A stretch of 64,000 nt of DNA from Anaeramoeba flamelloides (Eukaryota > Metamonada > Anaeramoebidae): NCBI GenBank assembly GCA_027625915.1, contig JANTQA010000057.1, forward strand, positions 6,944,001 to 7,008,000. Direction: 5' to 3'. The notes under the pieces are model-generated. The model saw only the letters and a list, made by a program, of their open reading frames with translations. It was not told the origin of the DNA and made no database searches. Below are positions 10,771 to 22,570 of the stretch, piece after piece; the stretch's first letter is position 1; the number at the start of each line of letters is the position of its first letter. The position numbers and the translations under genes are program-made.

Positions 10771-11737
10771 AAACCTCTATTTCTAGACTTTGATTTTTAC
10801 AAAAAAAAAAAAAATGTGAATAAAACTGTAAAAATAGAGATATCATCTGTAAACATATGTGTGATTTCTCCACCTTCAATATATTTTAAAACCAAAATTA
10901 TAATTATAATTAATAGTTATAATAAAATAAAATTAAACGAAATTTTTAAATGATAGATTTCAAAAATATATATAAAATTTATACGCGAAAAAAAGATTCC
11001 ATTAACAAAAGTTTGAATAAAAGTATAGAATTATTCGAAATAAAATAACAAAAGAACATTTTCTGATTTTATTTATATAATGTTTTATTATTTTTTTTTA
11101 TATTTTTGAAATAAGATTAGATTTTATTTTTTTATTTTTCCATATAAAAATTATCAGAAAATTGAAAGGTAATATTTCATAAAAAATAAATTATTTTTCA
11201 AATTTTTCTTATCATATTTTAAAATTCAAAAATTTTATTCAGAGAAAAGAACCACTACCTGGTTTCTGAAAAATTAATTTTTATAAAATAAATTCTTTTA
11301 AGAATTATTATTACATTCTCAGAAAGTTGACAAGGATTATTTTTTTATCAAGTTCGATTAAATCTATATGAAATTAAGTCATCTATTAAATCCTGAGAAA
11401 AAAAAAATTAATAACTGTGGTAAAAAAAATAAGTGTGTTACTTAAAAAAATATTATTTTTATTATTTTTTCGTTTTCCATAAATCCAAATTCATGTTTTT
11501 ACTTGAAGAGAATCAATAATCTCTCTACAGTTAGTCTAGATTACAGAAGGTTCTTTGTATTCCACTAATTACCAACAATAATTAGTGACAGTTAATCTGA
11601 ATCTAATAGTACATAATTATGGTTGGGAATATTTTTTTGAAAAATATACCCTCCACGTTCACAGTTTCAACCATTAACAAAATATTCTCAGACTACTCCC
11701 CTCGACAAGGCTTTTTAATTTCACAAAGTGGTTAATG

Positions 11738-12140
11738 GTTAATCAAAATTGCGAAATTTATTGTTCTTGTCGAGAATTTTTCATCAAAGCTCTTATGGTT
11801 AGAAAACTTAAGGTAATAAAGAAAAAATGAAAATAAAAAAATAGAAGATAAAAAAATTCCTAAAATTGTAAAAAAATATACAAATTCGGATATATAGTGC
11901 CCCACTTTTCGGAGTCGTGGAATACCAATTTTTTAATCACAGTTTGTGGAATCTTATTATTAATAATCTTTCTATCGGGTTTTTACTCCTCCTGTTTCAG
12001 GACGTGGATAATTTTTAATTTGGTCATGTAAATAATATAATATTTTTTTACTTTAATGTTTTAATTAGTTTTCTTCTTCTCTTTTTTTTATTTAGTAAAT
12101 TTTCTTTGATTACTCCTTTCTCACAATAAATAAATAAATA
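11738..12140 (+). repeat. Dispersed repeat F1, copy 1
   Basis: Strong match to 31790-32300: ATTGTTCTTGTCGAGAATTT, then AAAACTTAAGGTAATAAAG, then CCCACTTTTCGGAGT, then ATTTGGTCATGTAAATAATA. This copy lacks the foldback present in copy 2, so it serves as the uninterrupted reference. Confidence 0.65.
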
Positions 12141-13958
12141 AAAAATAATATTTTTCATTGTTAATAATTTAAAAAATTTTTAAAATTTATAATATTTTAT
12201 CAAGGTTAATTAGAATTTAAATGATAATTAAAAACTTTTTAGAATGATCTTTTTGAACTTTTACTCATTTAGTTATAATTTCATCAAGATTTCTTTTGTA
12301 GAATTTCTTAACAATGAAATTATTATTTTTTTGACATTAAAGAGAGATAAAACTGAGTAAAAAAATAGATTTTAAGGATAATTAACTTTACATATATTAA
12401 ACTTTCAGAAATAAAAGTTTGTAATAATTAATTTGAAAAAACTTGAGAAAAAACTTTATTCCTATCAAGAATATAAAATTACTTAAATTATCAATTTTGT
12501 AATTCTCATTTTTTGATTGTGAATATTAATTGAAACTGAAAAATTAATTATTTTTTAAAAATTAACCTTTGAATATTGAATCTTTCAAAATAATTTTGAC
12601 GAAATTTTCATTCAGCTTTCTAAAAAAAATATTTTGTAAAAAAAATAAACCCAAATATTGAGACTTTTAAATATAATACCTAATGCGTGGATATAATATT
12701 CAAATAAACTCAACCTAAATACACTTATGATCAAAATAAAGTTTCAAATCAAAGTACAGAAAAATAGTGATAATTCTTCCTTTTATGGGTTCTCCGATTT
12801 GTTATACAAAATAGTTATTTGTGTTTTAGAATAATCATCTTTTACGATCTTAATGAAATTGAAATTTCAACAATCTCAGTTATAAACGATCATTCTCTCT
12901 AGATTTTAATTACCATTTTAATTCTTATTAAATATCAAAAATTAATCTGAATTTCGATCGGTTATATAATGATTAAAAATAAAATTTTTAATATTAATAA
13001 AAAAAAAAAATATTAACATTTTTTTATGGAAAACACTTAATTTTTACAACAGTAATAATATTGTCCCTTAACCATTTTCAGAAAGCTGTTGATAAATTCA
13101 TTTGAAATATTTGGAAATCAATTTTGAAAACAAAAAAGTGTTAATTGAGTATATTACTAAAACCCATTTGAGTCCGGTTAAAGTCTCATAAAATAATAAC
13201 CTTAATTTCAGAGATTTTTTAAAAATTTGACTAATTTATGAATTTTTTCAAAAAGCTTTTGTCTCAACTAAATAATTACTGATCAAAAATAGAATTCATT
13301 CAAAAATCACAGAATAAACAAATTCTGTTTAAAAAAAATAGATCAAATGTTTTTCTCAAAAGAATTTAAAGGAAAAAACTGATCTTAAATTATTCTTTTT
13401 TTTTTTAATTTCGATAAATTTGACATTTTCTTAAAAAATTGTAAAAAATTCAATATGATATCCTCTCATATCAGAACTAGAATCAAATTAGGAGCCTGGA
13501 AAAGATTGTTGAAATTTCAATCAAGTAATTGAAATAAAAAACGGTAAATAATATAAAAACTAACTTTGGAAAACGAAAGTGAAATAAAATACATTTGATA
13601 AAAATGACTTCAAAAATCTAAATTGACAAGGAAAAACTATTAATGGAGAGTAAGGAACTCAAAAACTAATCAATTTTACTAGGAAAAAATCTTAAAGGTT
13701 TGAAAGAAGCAAATCGTTAGTAAAGTTCTTAAACATTTGAACACGTTTTACAAACTTTTCAAACACTTTTAAAGAGGAAAAACGTTGAAAGTGGCTTAAG
13801 TTTTGGATATAGTGAGGTTTTTAGAGTCTGGGTTTTTTAACAAAGAAAGAAACATTTTTTTTAAAAAAAAGCTGTTTTTGACTGTGCTCTTTTATTTATT
13901 TTTTTTTTCGTTTTAACTGATCTTTCTTTTTTATTGAATTTCAATTTTTTAAGATACA

Positions 13959-15428
13959 ATGAACAAGGTGAAACAAGCGTATTTCTTTTTATTGACGTTT
14001 ATAATACTTTTTCATTTCTTTCAAACAATTAGTCTCCAGGGACCTAATTATTCTTATCAAAAACAGGGATCAGAATTTCAGGTAAACACATACACAGATA
14101 ATTCCCAATACGCACCTGCGATTTCGTCAATTGGAAAGAATGGTAAAAAGTTTGTAGTCACGTGGAACAGTGATGAACCTGACGAATCCCGAAATGATAT
14201 TTTTGCTCAAGTATATTGGAGCTCAAATGGAAGCAAAGCTGGTAGTGAATTCCAAGTAAATGATTATTCATTTCTGAATCAAGCATACCCTACAGTCACA
14301 TCAATTGAGATTGAAGATGAAAGATTTGTAATTGCTTGGGACAGCTTTCGAGATGATACAACTAGGTATGGCATATTTGCACAAATATACGATAGCCATC
14401 ATGGAACAAGGATAGGAGAGGAATTTCAGGTTAATACAAACAACAATAGTCTTCATAGATACCCTGCTGCTTCGTCAATTGGACAAAATGGAGAAAGTTT
14501 TGTGATCACTTGGTGGAGTTGTGATCAAGAGTTTTCTTATGCAACCAAATGTGGTATTTTTTTCCAAAGGTATAATAGTACCAATCTGTTTGTAATCGGC
14601 GAGGAAATGCAAGCTCACACATATGGGGAAGAAGACACTGCGAAACACCCTGCAATTTCGTCGCTTGGACAGAAGGGAGAAAGATTTGTAATTGCTTGGG
14701 AGACTGAGGCCATACCAGACGGATCAAAATACGAGATTTCAGCACAATTGTTTGATAGCTACCACGGAAGCAAAATTGGCCAGGAATTCCTAATTAATTC
14801 ATTTATACCGGGCGAGCAAAGTTATCCTGCAATTTTGTCAATTGGAATAAACAATGAAAAATTTATCGTCGCCTGGCAAAGTTATGGGCAAGATAGTTCT
14901 TATTATGGAATTTTTGCTCATTTTTTTGATAGTTCTAACGGACTCAAAATTGACAAGGTGTTCCAAGTCAATACAAACTTTTACTATTCACAAAAACGCC
15001 CTTCAATTGCGTCGCTTGGGCAGAATAAGGATAGATTTGTAATCACTTGGGATAGCATTGCCCAAGACGGATCTAGTACCGGTGTTTATGCACAAGTATA
15101 TTACAGCTCAAATGGAAGTACAATTGGTAAAGAATTTCAAGTTAATACACACACAGAGAGTTCTCAAAGGTGTTCTGCAGTTTCGTCTTTTGGAAAAAAT
15201 AAGGATAAATTTGTAGTTACTTGGCAAAGTTTAAATCAGGACGGATCTGTCTGGGGCGTGTTTGGCCAAATTTTTGAAAATACAACTACCTCCGAGAGTG
15301 ATGATGATAACGATGAAGAGGATTTTGAGATCTACCATATAAATTCCAGTTATACTTTATTTTCTTTGAAACAAGCTTTAATTTCTCTAATTTTCTTATT
15401 CAGAGTTCTTTATTTTGGATATTTTTAA
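13959..15428 (+). CDS. Secreted/surface protein of seven ~58-residue repeats, 489 aa
   Basis: Single exon, ATG at 13959, TAA at 15426-15428. A hydrophobic signal peptide (FFLLTFIILFHFF) is followed by seven tandem repeats from about residue 37 to 440. Each has the plan GxEFQVNT...PAISSIGxNGxxFVVTWxS...GIFAQxYxSxNGxxI, which predicts short beta-blades. Similar FQVN...VAWxS..QDGSxxGVxAQ repeats are known from large bacterial secreted or surface proteins. The C-terminus has an acidic linker (SDDDNDEEDFE) and a final hydrophobic segment, fitting a membrane or GPI-type anchor. It probably acts outside the cell; ligand unknown. Bacterial origin is an inference, and base composition is closer to local than the gene at 33196. 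Repeats differ enough to be old. Confidence 0.75.
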   Translation: MNKVKQAYFFLLTFIILFHFFQTISLQGPNYSYQKQGSEFQVNTYTDNSQYAPAISSIGKNGKKFVVTWNSDEPDESRNDIFAQVYWSSNGSKAGSEFQVNDYSFLNQAYPTVTSIEIEDERFVIAWDSFRDDTTRYGIFAQIYDSHHGTRIGEEFQVNTNNNSLHRYPAASSIGQNGESFVITWWSCDQEFSYATKCGIFFQRYNSTNLFVIGEEMQAHTYGEEDTAKHPAISSLGQKGERFVIAWETEAIPDGSKYEISAQLFDSYHGSKIGQEFLINSFIPGEQSYPAILSIGINNEKFIVAWQSYGQDSSYYGIFAHFFDSSNGLKIDKVFQVNTNFYYSQKRPSIASLGQNKDRFVITWDSIAQDGSSTGVYAQVYYSSNGSTIGKEFQVNTHTESSQRCSAVSSFGKNKDKFVVTWQSLNQDGSVWGVFGQIFENTTTSESDDDNDEEDFEIYHINSSYTLFSLKQALISLIFLFRVLYFGYF

Positions 15429-15719
15429 ATCCTATTTTATAAAATCTCAAAAATTATTTTTTTTTAAAATCATTTGAATTATTCTTGGTTCACTTGTTTT
15501 CTTGTTATTTATAATAATATTGATTTAAAAATCAGTCACTCAAATGGAAATAAAGATTCAACTTTCTACTTATTTCAATATTTTGAAAAAAAAATTAATC
15601 TTGTTACTTGTATAAAATACCAAGAGATATTATGTTGAATTAAGAATCATGAGTTATCTTACCAGTGATAAACGAGAAAGAAGATTTTTATTATTTATTG
15701 AAATTTCTAAATTCAAATT

Positions 15720-15870
15720 TTGATATTACACAAGTGTAAATAATGAATGTTGTAAAAAAATAGAGTTTTTACAATTTTAGAGATAAATAATGAGTAATAT
15801 GTATTTATCCAAATTTTGGCAATCCTAAACAAAATACCCGTTTTGATTTTTGATCTCTTAAGGGATTTTC
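15720..15870 (-). repeat. Dispersed repeat F5, inverted copy
   Basis: The reverse complement reads AAATCCCTTAAGAGATCAAA, then AAATTTGGATAAATACATAT, then CTCTAAAATTGTAAAAACTC, matching the copies at 17450 and 22395. The short frames here and at 22447 give similar peptides only because they overlay the same repeat. Confidence 0.55.
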
Positions 15871-17449
15871 TATAGAAAATAGTTTGGTGAATTACAATAC
15901 GTTGTTTGAAATATGTTATTTTTTTAAATTTTGAAAGATTGTTGTTTTCCAAACGATTTTTTGATTAAAATTGTTCTCGTATATTAAGGAACTAGTCTCT
16001 ATTAATTTTTCTTTTTGACCAATAACTAAATAAGGAATCCTTATCTTGAAATATGTTTAAAATTGAAAATAGACAGGTTTTTTCAAAGCTAGAACTTTTA
16101 GTTCTTGTTTTTTTAAAATTTTACATTTCAGTCAAAAAAAGTGACTTTTAAAAATTTTTTTTGAAAAAATATCTTTAAAGGAGGAGAATTTTTGTTTAAT
16201 TTTGGATTTAATTATTTTCTCAAAAATAATATTTATTCTCATTTTTAAAAACGAAAATTTAATTCAAAACTGGTGAATATTTTCTCTTTCACTTCTGTTC
16301 ATCCAACTTGACTCTATAAAGAACTCAATTTGTTTTATCAATAATTACTTTTTTAAAAAAATAGTTTTTATTCTTTTCTTTGATTTTTTTTAACTCTGAC
16401 AAAAACTTTTGGGATGGTAATTTGGGAACACTTAAAAAAACTTCAAATTCAACAAAAACAAAAGAGTGTAAACTGAAAAAGTAGATTCATGAAAAAAAAG
16501 AATGGTACAAGAAAAGTAAGGAAATCTATTTTTAAGTAAAGCAAATATTGTATATTTTTTTCGAATCAAACTTTTTTTTCATGCAATTCCAATCAAAACC
16601 TTTTCAGGTTTATTTTTCAAACTATTTTTTGTCATTCTTCCACAAACATAAAAAGGTTTTGCTTTCTTGATCATATATTTTTTTATTTTTTGTATTTTTG
16701 CAAAAAGTTGAAAAAAAGCAACTTTCAAAAAAGTGAAAAAATGGAAAAATTTTTTGTTTCTATAAAAACAATAATTAAATTTAATGAATGTCATTTAGCA
16801 AGATTTAATTACTATACTAAGAAGTTTTTCACTTTGATTTCAAATCTAAGTAATTGGCAAAAAAAATTCTAAATCTCTATTAAATTTACCAAAAAATTTT
16901 TAATATAGGCTAGTCACTTAAGATAATCAAATATTATAAACTTAATTTCATAATAAATGGCCAATCTTACATTTGAATAATGAATTTTTTTTGTATCATT
17001 TTGAAGTTTTTCCTCTCACAATGAAAAGTTTGCAAATAAATCATTTTTTCTCTTTTTTTATTTTTTTAACAATGTTTTGTTAAAATGGAAAATGAAAATG
17101 AAAAAATGGAAAGAAGTAACAGATGAATTAATGAAAAAATTTGGCTTCCAATATGAAAAAGAGATTAGATTTAGTTATTCAAATGGAAGGAGAATTGATA
17201 AATGGGTTTTATTAATTTTTTAAATGTTCTATTTTTTATGTAATGCTTATTCCAAAATAAAAGGCCAAATTTTTTTTAACAGTTTTTTTTTATTTTTTTT
17301 TTATTTTTAGACAAAAAATAAATATCTCTTGAGTAGATTATTGAATATTAAAATCTAAATTTTTATATTATAATAGATAACTTCAATTATTAAAAATATT
17401 TTTCTTTAAAATTTTTAATGGGACAATTATTATGAAAGATAGTTTATTT

Positions 17450-17550
17450 ACTATTACCAAAATTTGGATAAATACATATTACTCTTTATTTATCTCTAAA
17501 ATTGTCAAAACTCTATTTTTTACAACATTCATATTTGCTCATGTGTAGAG
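17450..17550 (+). repeat. Dispersed repeat F5, copy 2
   Basis: AAATTTGGATAAATACATAT and ATCTCTAAAATTGTCAAAAC match the other F5 copies in order. Confidence 0.55.
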
Positions 17551-17594
17551 AAGTGTCGTCAAGTTATATAGAGTATCGTAAAGTGTCGTCAAGT
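17551..17594. repeat. Direct repeat AAGTGTCGTCAAGT, 30-base period
   Basis: The 14-mer occurs exactly at 17551-17564 and 17581-17594. It stands out against very A+T-rich surroundings. Function unknown. Confidence 0.7.
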
Positions 17595-17727
17595 ACCTAG
17601 GTATTTTCTCTTTTTGGAATAAAGAGTTAAATCTTTGGGTATACCCAATTCTATTGAATCAAAAAAAAACCTAATGGTTTTTTTCCTCAGTGTTTCTGTT
17701 TTATGGATAAAATCTATTGATTTTAGT

Positions 17728-17806
17728 TAGGTTTTTTTTACTTTTCGAAATAAACCGAAAATTTGTTAATAATTTTCTATTTATTTCAAAAAGTAAAAAA
17801 AACCTA
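17728..17806. mobile_element. Small foldback element bounded by TAGG..CCTA
   Basis: Left arm TAGGTTTTTTTTACTTTT... is the inverted complement of the right arm over about 36 bases with three mismatches, leaving a very short loop. A second, weaker foldback with the same termini lies at 17935-18010, and a third interrupts F1 at 31969-32054. Confidence 0.6.
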
Positions 17807-17934
17807 GAACACTTCACAAATAAAACAGAAGATCTCAAGAAAACCCCACAAAATTTTTTGTAATTTTTTAAATAAAAACATAATTTCAAAAATTTTCTTG
17901 AAATTTATTAAATTAAAATAAAGCTTGACTATTC

Positions 17935-18010
17935 TAGGCTTTTTTGATTTTAAGAAAATTAAAAAAAAATTAATAATTTTACTCGATTTTTTTAATTTTT
18001 GGAAAACCTA
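17935..18010. mobile_element. Second TAGG..CCTA foldback, degenerate
   Basis: Begins TAGGCTTTTTTGATTTTAAG and ends TTTTTGGAAAACCTA. The arms are complementary but with several mismatches. Confidence 0.35.
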
Positions 18011-18258
18011 ATTGCGGATATTTTCAATTCTTGTTTTTGTTGTGTAAAAAAATATATTGCCTAATCCAAACGAAAGTTAAAGTAAAGCTAACTGAGGTTT
18101 TCATAGAATATCCAAAATTTAGAAAACCTAGCAGCAATTTTCTTGAAGTTAAAAGAATTAGATAAAATCTTAGATATTATTGGATTTTTAAGAATCAAAA
18201 TAACAACGCTAAAATATATAAGAGATACTTTATAATAACACCCTTCAAAATAGAAAAT

Positions 18259-18283
18259 AAAAAAAAAAAAAAAAAAAAAAAAA
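18259..18283. repeat. Poly(A) tract, 25 bases
   Basis: Uninterrupted A run. No recognisable retroelement body upstream, so I do not call it a tail. Confidence 0.9.
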
Positions 18284-19285
18284 GTAAAAATTTCGCTAAA
18301 AGTTTTTTCTTCTGTATATCAAGTGTTGAGAAGGATATCAGTTATTTTCTTGGATATTAACTATATTGAAAATTTTTCAGTCAGTATAAACTTTAGATTG
18401 AATAAAGAGATCCAAATAATTGACCAACTAGAGATCGGAGGAAATAAGTTATTTTATTAAGTTTTAATTTAGAACTTTATAGATAGGTGGATTGAATAAC
18501 TTTGAGTTTTGTGGTTTTTACAATAAGAATTTATTTTCTAAATTTCCACAGATTTATTTTTATATTTTTTTTTCAAAAAATTCCCAAATCTATTTTTTGC
18601 AAATCCCAGTACAAGATACTATCTCAACAACAAACGTAATTCAAGTAATGATTCAACATATTGCACCGAAATTTTTTTATTTTCACTTCTGTTACTTTTC
18701 AAATCACTCCAATTGGATTCAGTTTGGTTTATTTATATAATCACATCTTCAATTTGTTGAAGATCTGATCAAGTTAGTTTTGTTAATCATATAACCTTAA
18801 ACAAGTTTATCTATTCTTATAATGATTTTTTATAACTAAACCCCCCCAATACATGCAAATATATATAAGGTATTTTTAAAAAAATGGGGTATTTATTTTT
18901 TGAATTTCATAATAAATCATCTTTGTAAGTGATGATTATTCGTTAATTGAAATTACCAAATTAAGTTTAATATTAACACTGATTGAATCAATTACTAGGG
19001 TATTTTTTTAGATTAGTTTGATTTCAAAATATCTCCAAAAATTAAAAAAAAAATAGTACTTTTCTTTTTGAAAACACTGTTACTACCAATTCAATATAAA
19101 ACCTAAAATATTACGACTTAAAAATGATTTTTAACAATCAAATACAGTTATTTTCTTTTAATTCCATTTAAAAATTGTTGAAATTATAATAGCTATCAAT
19201 AGGATTTTTTAGATCAAAAAGATAATAATAAATACAAATTTTCATGCCTAAAAGATATCAGATCAAATCGAGATCATAAAATTTA

Positions 19286-19307
19286 ATATATATATATATA
19301 TATATAT
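19286..19307. repeat. TA microsatellite
   Basis: Perfect alternating TA run. Confidence 0.9.
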
Positions 19308-20865
19308 CACAGGTATTACATTTTTTCGTTTCAAAAACGTGAAAGATGAATAAAAACGCGTTTTTTCGCTTTTTTTTGCAAGTTTTTTCGTTTCTTTCGT
19401 TGTTTTCGTTTTTTGTTTTTTGAAAAAGTCCTCAAATTCTTTTGAAATCGCACTTTTAGTTTCTGTGATATGGAAAAACACAAACGAAAAAACTTAAAAA
19501 CAATGAAAAAAAAACCAATTTAACACATGTAGTGTGTAATGGCCTTAAAAGTGTTTCAAAAAAGGGGAATTCGTGATTTCCCATTTAAGTGGGAGTTTTT
19601 GGTTTTAAAAACCATGAATATGGTTTGATTTTCGATTTTTAAAAAGTCAAAAACATGCAAAGTGGATTTCAGTTTGAAAATCTTCAAAATTGTAGTCACT
19701 CTTTAAACACTGAGAAAAACCATTATTTTTTTGAACAAAAATTACTATTTGAGTTGAAAATTAGTTCAAAAATTCATTATTTTATTAATCAAAAAGCTTA
19801 TTAGAATCTTTTATCAATTGCCAGATTCCAATATTATTTTTTAATTGATCACAAAAAATATTAAAAATTATTATCATAAAAAATTTTTTTTCTACCATTT
19901 CAAATATGGAAAATGTGATCAGTAATTTTTTTATCATATGACTTCCCCTTTAACTTATTAGCTAGACAAGAATATTTTTTTTTTGAGACTATAAAACCAG
20001 TTTTACCCTTATTTTTTACATAAACCTTATCGTATTTATTGTTTCTAAAAAATTATTTCCTTAGAATCCTTTATTATGTTTTATTTTAAAATTAATTTCA
20101 TTTTTTATAATTTACTTTTTTACAAAATTGTTTTCAAACATTTTCAATTCTTACTTTTTTATCCAAAAGTACTATTTCACCATTTTAAAAAATTATTTAT
20201 GAGTTAAAGGATGATAAAAATTCGAAGAATGTGGTAGTATAAGTAATAACTCTTTCCACTTTTTAAACTCATTTTAAGAATGATAATAATATTTCCTTTT
20301 TTAATTTCTAAATTCTATTCCAATATTTATTTAATTTCACATAATAAGAGTGAATTGATGAACTAATAAAAATAAAATTACAACACTCAACCCATGTGAA
20401 GAAAATGTTTAAATTAAATTATCTTTTTAATTTGATTTAAAATTATTAGTATTTAATTGATTTTTTTTTTTTTGTTTATAATTTTTTTTTTGTGATCGAT
20501 CATAAAATTTATTTTTTAAAAATATCTCATTCCATCAAAATATATTTAATTACATCAGATTTTTTTGATAATTGTTTTTCTGATAATTGTTTTTCTGATA
20601 AAAATCCTAAATACATATAGACAATAAATAATTATTTCAATTGTTTCAATTATTTTTATATTTTATTTATTGGTTTTTTTTTTTTTTTTTCAGTTATGAA
20701 GTATTTTTGAGATATATTAAAATAAATAAATAAATATTTAATAAACGTGAATTTTTGAAAAACTTCTTGAAAATATGTGGACGAAAAGAATTAAATTCCC
20801 TCTCTTTTTTTAAATACCATGTAAACAAAAATTTCCTACATATATTTATATATATATATAAAAAA

Positions 20866-20867
<2 letters not shown>

Positions 20868-20910
<43 letters not shown>
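20868..20910. repeat. TA microsatellite
   Basis: Perfect alternating TA run of about 43 bases, followed directly by CCCTTAGCACCCC. That sequence is the inverse of a motif at 22381-22408. Confidence 0.9.
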
Positions 20911-20915
<5 letters not shown>

Positions 20916-22055
20916 AGCACCCCGGATTTGCCTAAATTTCATCAAGTGTTTTAAATTAGTTTTAAAATGATATTGATCTACTAATATATTAATTTTCTTA
21001 TTTTTCTTTAATCCAGATTTGAATTATAATAAAAAGTCAAAAAAAGTTCAAAGATAAAGAAGTGAAGTTATTGATTTTTTTTTTTGAAATTGAAAAAAAA
21101 AAAATAATTATTCATTTTTACATTTTTTTAAAGATTTTTATTTTTATTTTATTTTTTTAAATTAGAAATTTTATTACATTAATAGTAATTCAAAACTCAA
21201 CACATTAATTTATTAATAATAACCACCAAAAAATTTTGCTAATTTTATGATAAAAAAAATAAATAAAAAAATAAATTACTTTGAAATTTAATTATTTTTT
21301 TTAGAAAAAATTTCAATAAATATCCAATTGAGAGAAAAATGAAATTTATTTCTTTAGGCCAAAATTAAATTTTTAATATTATTAATTTTCTAAAACTTTT
21401 ATTTAAGCAATAGATAATAATTGAAAATCAAAAAAAAAAAAAAAATAGTAAAATAATTTCAATTTATTAAATTGGAATAAAACAAATATAAATTACTTTT
21501 TAATCGATAAAATATTTATACCTAAATTTAAAATAAAATAAAAAATAACTCTTAAATATTATTCCAATATAATAAAATAATCACCGAAACCAAATTTTTT
21601 TTATTGCATTTTGTTATTGGTAAAAATTTGAATAATATATTTGCAATATTTGGATTTTTCCTTTATAAATTAATCCAGATCTTGTTAAATAAGTTTTGAT
21701 ATATGGTCTCTAATTCAACAATATTGTTTATTTTATGTCTAGATTTTAAAAAGTCAAAAATTAAAAAAATTGTAAAAAATAAAAAAAAAAATCAATTATT
21801 AATCTGACTCGAACTATTGGCCAAATCATTTAAAATTGAAAAAAAATCTTGTTGAAAAAATTGAAAAATTATGCAATGAAAAAAAATTTGATTTTTTTTT
21901 CTAATTTAATTTATATTTTTTTTTATTTTTAAATTATTTAGAATCTAATATAGATATTGATATTGAATATTAATCAGTAGATAAAACAAATTTTCTATGT
22001 GATGTTATAATATCTTTTATAATGAATAAATTATTTAATCAAGCATTTTAGGCAA

Positions 22056-22080
22056 TTTTGGGGTGCAAAGTACCCCAAAA
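22056..22080. repeat. Hairpin TTTTGGGGT/ACCCCAAAA
   Basis: Perfect 9-base arms with a 7-base loop, preceded by TTTAGGCAA. Related GGGGTGC-containing sequence occurs at 22381-22408 and inverted at 20911-20938, so this marks a small dispersed repeat. Confidence 0.55.
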
Positions 22081-22394
22081 AAATTTCCAGTAAAGTATGA
22101 TGTGTTTTAAATGTTAAAACTAAGAGGTTTTTGATGTCTAGACAAACTTTTCAAAAAAAAAAAAAAATTTATTTTGACAAAATTTGGAAAAAATAATAAA
22201 ATCACAAATAACCAAAAAAAAATTCCTAATGATGAAAATTTTTTTTCAAGTTATTTTTTTATTTTAAACAACTATACAATTTTTAATTATAAAATTTTCT
22301 TTGTAAGATAATTGTTTATTAATTCTATACCTTATTATCCTTTGATAACATTTCAAATTAAAATTTTTGTTTGAAATGTTTTTAGGTTATTTGG

Positions 22395-22570
22395 GGTGCT
22401 AAGGGATATAAAATCCCTCTGAGATCAAAAATCAAAGCGGTTACTTTTGTTTACTATTAATAAATTTTGGATAAATTTCAACCATAACTATCAATTTATC
22501 TCTAAAAATGTAAAAACTCTATTTTTTTGTAACGTCCCTTATTTAAATTGTGTAATAATATCTACAATTA
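22395..22570 (+). repeat. Dispersed repeat F5, copy 3
   Basis: AAATCCCTCTGAGATCAAA, ATTTTGGATAAATTT and ATCTCTAAAAATGTAAAAAC match the other F5 copies. The preceding GGGGTGCTAAGGG may be its outer end. Confidence 0.5.

Larger units (their letters stand above)
6979..13958. other. Seven-kilobase gene-poor stretch
   Basis: Both strands carry only short chance frames. It contains F7 (7331-8275), a split F2 copy (8945-9190 and 10661-10770) with F9 inside it (9191-10660), and F1 (11738-12140). I see no gene in 10771-11737 or 12141-13958. Confidence 0.6.

Noticed and set aside
15713-15952. Peptide resembling the one at 22447-22653
   Set aside because: The resemblance comes from the underlying F5 repeat; the copies are not open over a common frame and show no protein-level constraint.
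18259-18283. Poly(A) tail of a retro-insertion
   Set aside because: No target duplication and no SINE-like sequence upstream.
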